Shown here piece after piece: positions 62,067 through 64,000 of a DNA stretch of 64,000 bases. Under the pieces are notes generated by a model. It searched no databases. It was given only the letters and a program-made list of their open reading frames with translations, and was not told the DNA's origin. Made by a program: the position numbers and the translations under genes. Numbering within the stretch: the first letter of the stretch is position 1; the number at the start of each line of letters is the position of its first letter. This stretch comes from Sediminibacterium soli (lineage in GTDB: Bacteria; Bacteroidota; Bacteroidia; Chitinophagales; Chitinophagaceae): assembly GCF_009939225.1 (NCBI RefSeq), contig NZ_JAACJR010000009.1, positions 62,001 through 126,000 on the forward strand. The letters are read 5' to 3'.

Positions 62067-62149
62067 CCGCCTGTTGGGAATACCTGGTATTAATACCCTT
62101 TGCGGATACAATGGTTTCTATAAATTGCACACGATTTGGTTAAACCGTT

Positions 62150-63802
62150 ATGCTGAAGAAACTCTCCATACAGAACTATGCCATCATCGACGAGATCAGT
62201 ATTGATTTCTCTTCCCGGATGAACAGCATCACCGGCGAAACCGGCGCGGGAAAAAGCATCCTGATGGGCGCACTGAGTCTGATACTGGGCGAACGTGCAG
62301 ACAGCTCCGTTCTCGTGAACAAGGAGAAAAAATGTTTTATGGAAGGCGTTTTTGCCGTGGGCAATAAACCCAACGTGGGCCGATTCCTGAAAGACAACGA
62401 TCTTGATACGGATGAAGAACTCGTACTCAGGAGGGAGATCTCGGCGAACGGAAAATCGAGGGCATTTATCAACGATACGCCGGCCACTTTGCAGCAGCTC
62501 AAAGAACTGGCATCCATGCTGGTTGACCTGCACCAGCAATTCGATACCCTGGAAATAGGCGACAGCGATTTTCAGCGCGAAGTGCTGGATGCCCTGGGAG
62601 GCAATGAAAACGCACTGGCCGCCTACCGCAGCCGGTTTGGCCAATGGCAGGCAGTGAGCAGGGAACTGGCCCAACTTCAGCAACAGAAAACAGGTTTTAA
62701 CAAAGAACTCGACTACAACCAGTTCCTGTTTGATGAATTAAATGAACTGGGTCTGAAAGAAAATGAGCTGGAAGAACTGGATACCGAACTCAAACTCCTC
62801 AGCAATGCCGAAGGCATCAAGACCACGCTGTCCAAAGCCTATTTCGACCTGCGGGAGAGCGAACAGCCGCTGGTGCAGTTGCTGAAACAAACCATCCAGC
62901 AGTTAAACGGCTATGCCGCGGTTCATCCTGATCTTGCGGCCATCATTCAGCGTCTGCAGAGTGCACAGATTGAGTTGCAGGATATCTCGGATGAAATAGA
63001 ACGCATCAACGATTCGGTGAACTACGATGAAAAACGCATCGAGTGGATCAACCAGCGGATGATGGACGGATACAAACTGATCAAAAAACACGGTGTGCAG
63101 AACACCAATGACCTGCTGCAGATACAGGCGGGGCTGGAAAAAAAGCTCAGGGCCGTTCTGGATATAGATGATGCCATAGCAGCCAAAACAAAAGAAGCAG
63201 CTATCCTTTTTGCCGAAGCAGGTGAACTTGCCGCGGGGATCTCCGCCGTACGCGGCAAAATGATCAGGCCGCTCGAGGAAAAGGTGAACAGGCTGCTGGC
63301 GCAGGTAGGCATGCCCAATGCAAGACTGAAAGTGTCGGCAGCAGAAACCAGCCTGCACGAATACGGAAAGGATGCCATCGAGTTCCTCTTTGATGCCAAT
63401 AAAAGCAACCGCTTCGAGCCGATCCGCAAAGTGGCCAGCGGCGGCGAACTGAGCCGTTTGATGCTCTGCATTAAATCGCTGGTTGCCCAATCGATCGATC
63501 TGCCCACCATGATCTTCGACGAGATAGATACCGGTATTTCCGGCGAAGCCGCCAGACAGGTTGGACTGATCATGAAAGACCTGGCTGCCAGCCGGCAGGT
63601 GATCTGCATCACCCACCAGCCGCAGATCGCCGGCAAGGCCGATGCACATTTCTTTGTGTTCAAGGAAGTGCGCGGCGAAGCCATCAAAACCAATATCCGT
63701 TTACTGAACCAGGACGAGCGCATCACCGCCATCGCCCGCATGCTCAGCGGCGAAAAACCCACCGCCGCGGCAATGGAGAATGCGAGGGAGATGATGAATT
63801 GA
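62150..63802 (+). CDS. recN: DNA repair protein RecN
   Basis: 550 residues, an SMC-like ATPase for double-strand-break repair. Walker A GETGAGKSILMGAL near residue 28, a long coiled coil through the middle (residues about 160-370), then signature SGGELSRLMLCIKSL near residue 428 and Walker B MIFDEIDTGISGEAARQVG near residue 455. All motifs are intact. It is probably in one transcript with the TPR gene. Confidence 0.95.
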   Translation: MLKKLSIQNYAIIDEISIDFSSRMNSITGETGAGKSILMGALSLILGERADSSVLVNKEKKCFMEGVFAVGNKPNVGRFLKDNDLDTDEELVLRREISANGKSRAFINDTPATLQQLKELASMLVDLHQQFDTLEIGDSDFQREVLDALGGNENALAAYRSRFGQWQAVSRELAQLQQQKTGFNKELDYNQFLFDELNELGLKENELEELDTELKLLSNAEGIKTTLSKAYFDLRESEQPLVQLLKQTIQQLNGYAAVHPDLAAIIQRLQSAQIELQDISDEIERINDSVNYDEKRIEWINQRMMDGYKLIKKHGVQNTNDLLQIQAGLEKKLRAVLDIDDAIAAKTKEAAILFAEAGELAAGISAVRGKMIRPLEEKVNRLLAQVGMPNARLKVSAAETSLHEYGKDAIEFLFDANKSNRFEPIRKVASGGELSRLMLCIKSLVAQSIDLPTMIFDEIDTGISGEAARQVGLIMKDLAASRQVICITHQPQIAGKADAHFFVFKEVRGEAIKTNIRLLNQDERITAIARMLSGEKPTAAAMENAREMMN

Positions 63803-63833
63803 AAAAACGTGTAGAGCACGTGAGTCAGGAACA

Positions 63834-63925
63834 TGAGTTATCGTGCGTTACCGTGAGTTGAGGGACGATACCAGCCAATAGCAGGCACAGGCTGAGATGC
63901 ACCCGACCATACGCACGATAACTCA
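63834..63925. repeat. CGTGAGT-word inverted repeat after recN
   Basis: TGAGTTATCGTGCGT (63834-63848) and ACGCACGATAACTCA (63911-63925) are perfect reverse complements over 15 bp. Surrounding bases are full of the words CGTGAGT and ACTCACG (63818, 63851, 63921, 63931) and GACGTC. The 193-bp gap holds nothing else; it may end the recN transcript, but no T-run follows. Confidence 0.75.
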
Positions 63926-63995
63926 CGCCGACTCACGACGTCCTACGTATGACGTCTCACGCTTTTCACCTATTTTTACGCCTCAAACCAACCCT

Positions 63996-64000
63996 ATGGC
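63996..64000 (+). CDS. Possible start of the next gene (cut by the window edge)
   Basis: An ATG at 63996 is preceded 17 nt upstream by TATTTTTA, one mismatch from the TAnnTTTG promoter box. Only five bases are visible, so nothing can be said about the product. Confidence 0.25.

Noticed and set aside
1..64000. CRISPR arrays, prophage genes, toxin-antitoxin pairs or restriction systems
   Set aside because: None of the coding regions or repeats has the spacing or motifs of these systems.

Overview
The window is chromosomal DNA of a member of the Bacteroidota, most likely a Chitinophagaceae-type organism. The evidence is a full-length SprA (type IX secretion) gene beside ruvA, a TonB receptor with a carboxypeptidase-regulatory-like N-terminus, a DUF3127 gene, futalosine-pathway menaquinone genes, genes without evident Shine-Dalgarno sites, and TAnnTTTG promoter boxes in front of many starts. 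G+C looks close to 50 percent except in one A+T-rich patch at about 35.2-36.8 kb. I found no CRISPR array, prophage, transposase or rRNA.

Layout. 0-6 kb: end of an M28 peptidase, a UGM-like flavoprotein, an ElaA acetyltransferase, uvrA and a small beta-barrel protein. 6.2-9.1 kb: a methionine-branch operon (cystathionine gamma-synthase/lyase, homoserine dehydrogenase) behind a complete SAM riboswitch with promoter, antiterminator and terminator. 9.2-21.7 kb: PAP2 phosphatase, M28 peptidase, pfkB kinase plus a frameshifted GH43 glycosidase, a frameshifted CvpA-CAP fusion, a half-length asparaginase, an SSS sugar symporter, small proteins, a PepSY/ApbE-DUF2271 redox pair and a GDPD-like enzyme. 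21.7-26.3 kb: a three-gene histidine kinase/receiver operon, followed by a dead response-regulator fragment. 26.8-29.5 kb: TonB receptor and a small secreted protein. 29.7-34.2 kb: tRNA-Pro, tRNA-Ser, dnaA, divergent DUF3127 and a COG2509 flavoprotein.

34.4-36.8 kb: a LuxR-type response regulator next to a truncated native histidine kinase. The rest of that kinase seems replaced by an A+T-rich cassette of a complete kinase and a multi-pass membrane protein. 36.9-47.2 kb: NatAB-like ABC exporter, sprA and ruvA. 47.5-64 kb: housekeeping genes: fabH, DinB, a second Cys/Met PLP enzyme, GNAT, PAP2, fabD, folE with two PTPS paralogues (pterin synthesis), mqnB-mqnD, photolyase, class IV aminotransferase, Nif3-like, a C4 zinc-ribbon coiled coil, a TPR protein and recN.

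The most useful observations are the full riboswitch switching model, the kinase recombination scar, two +1 homopolymer frameshifts within 2 kb, several genes whose promoter box lies only 3-5 nt before the start codon (possible leaderless mRNAs), an SSB-like acidic tail on the DUF3127 protein beside dnaA, and several unrelated families of intergenic short-word or inverted repeats that also create false N-terminal extensions of ORFs. I did not find a clearly new multi-gene system. The membrane protein/kinase cassette is the nearest candidate.
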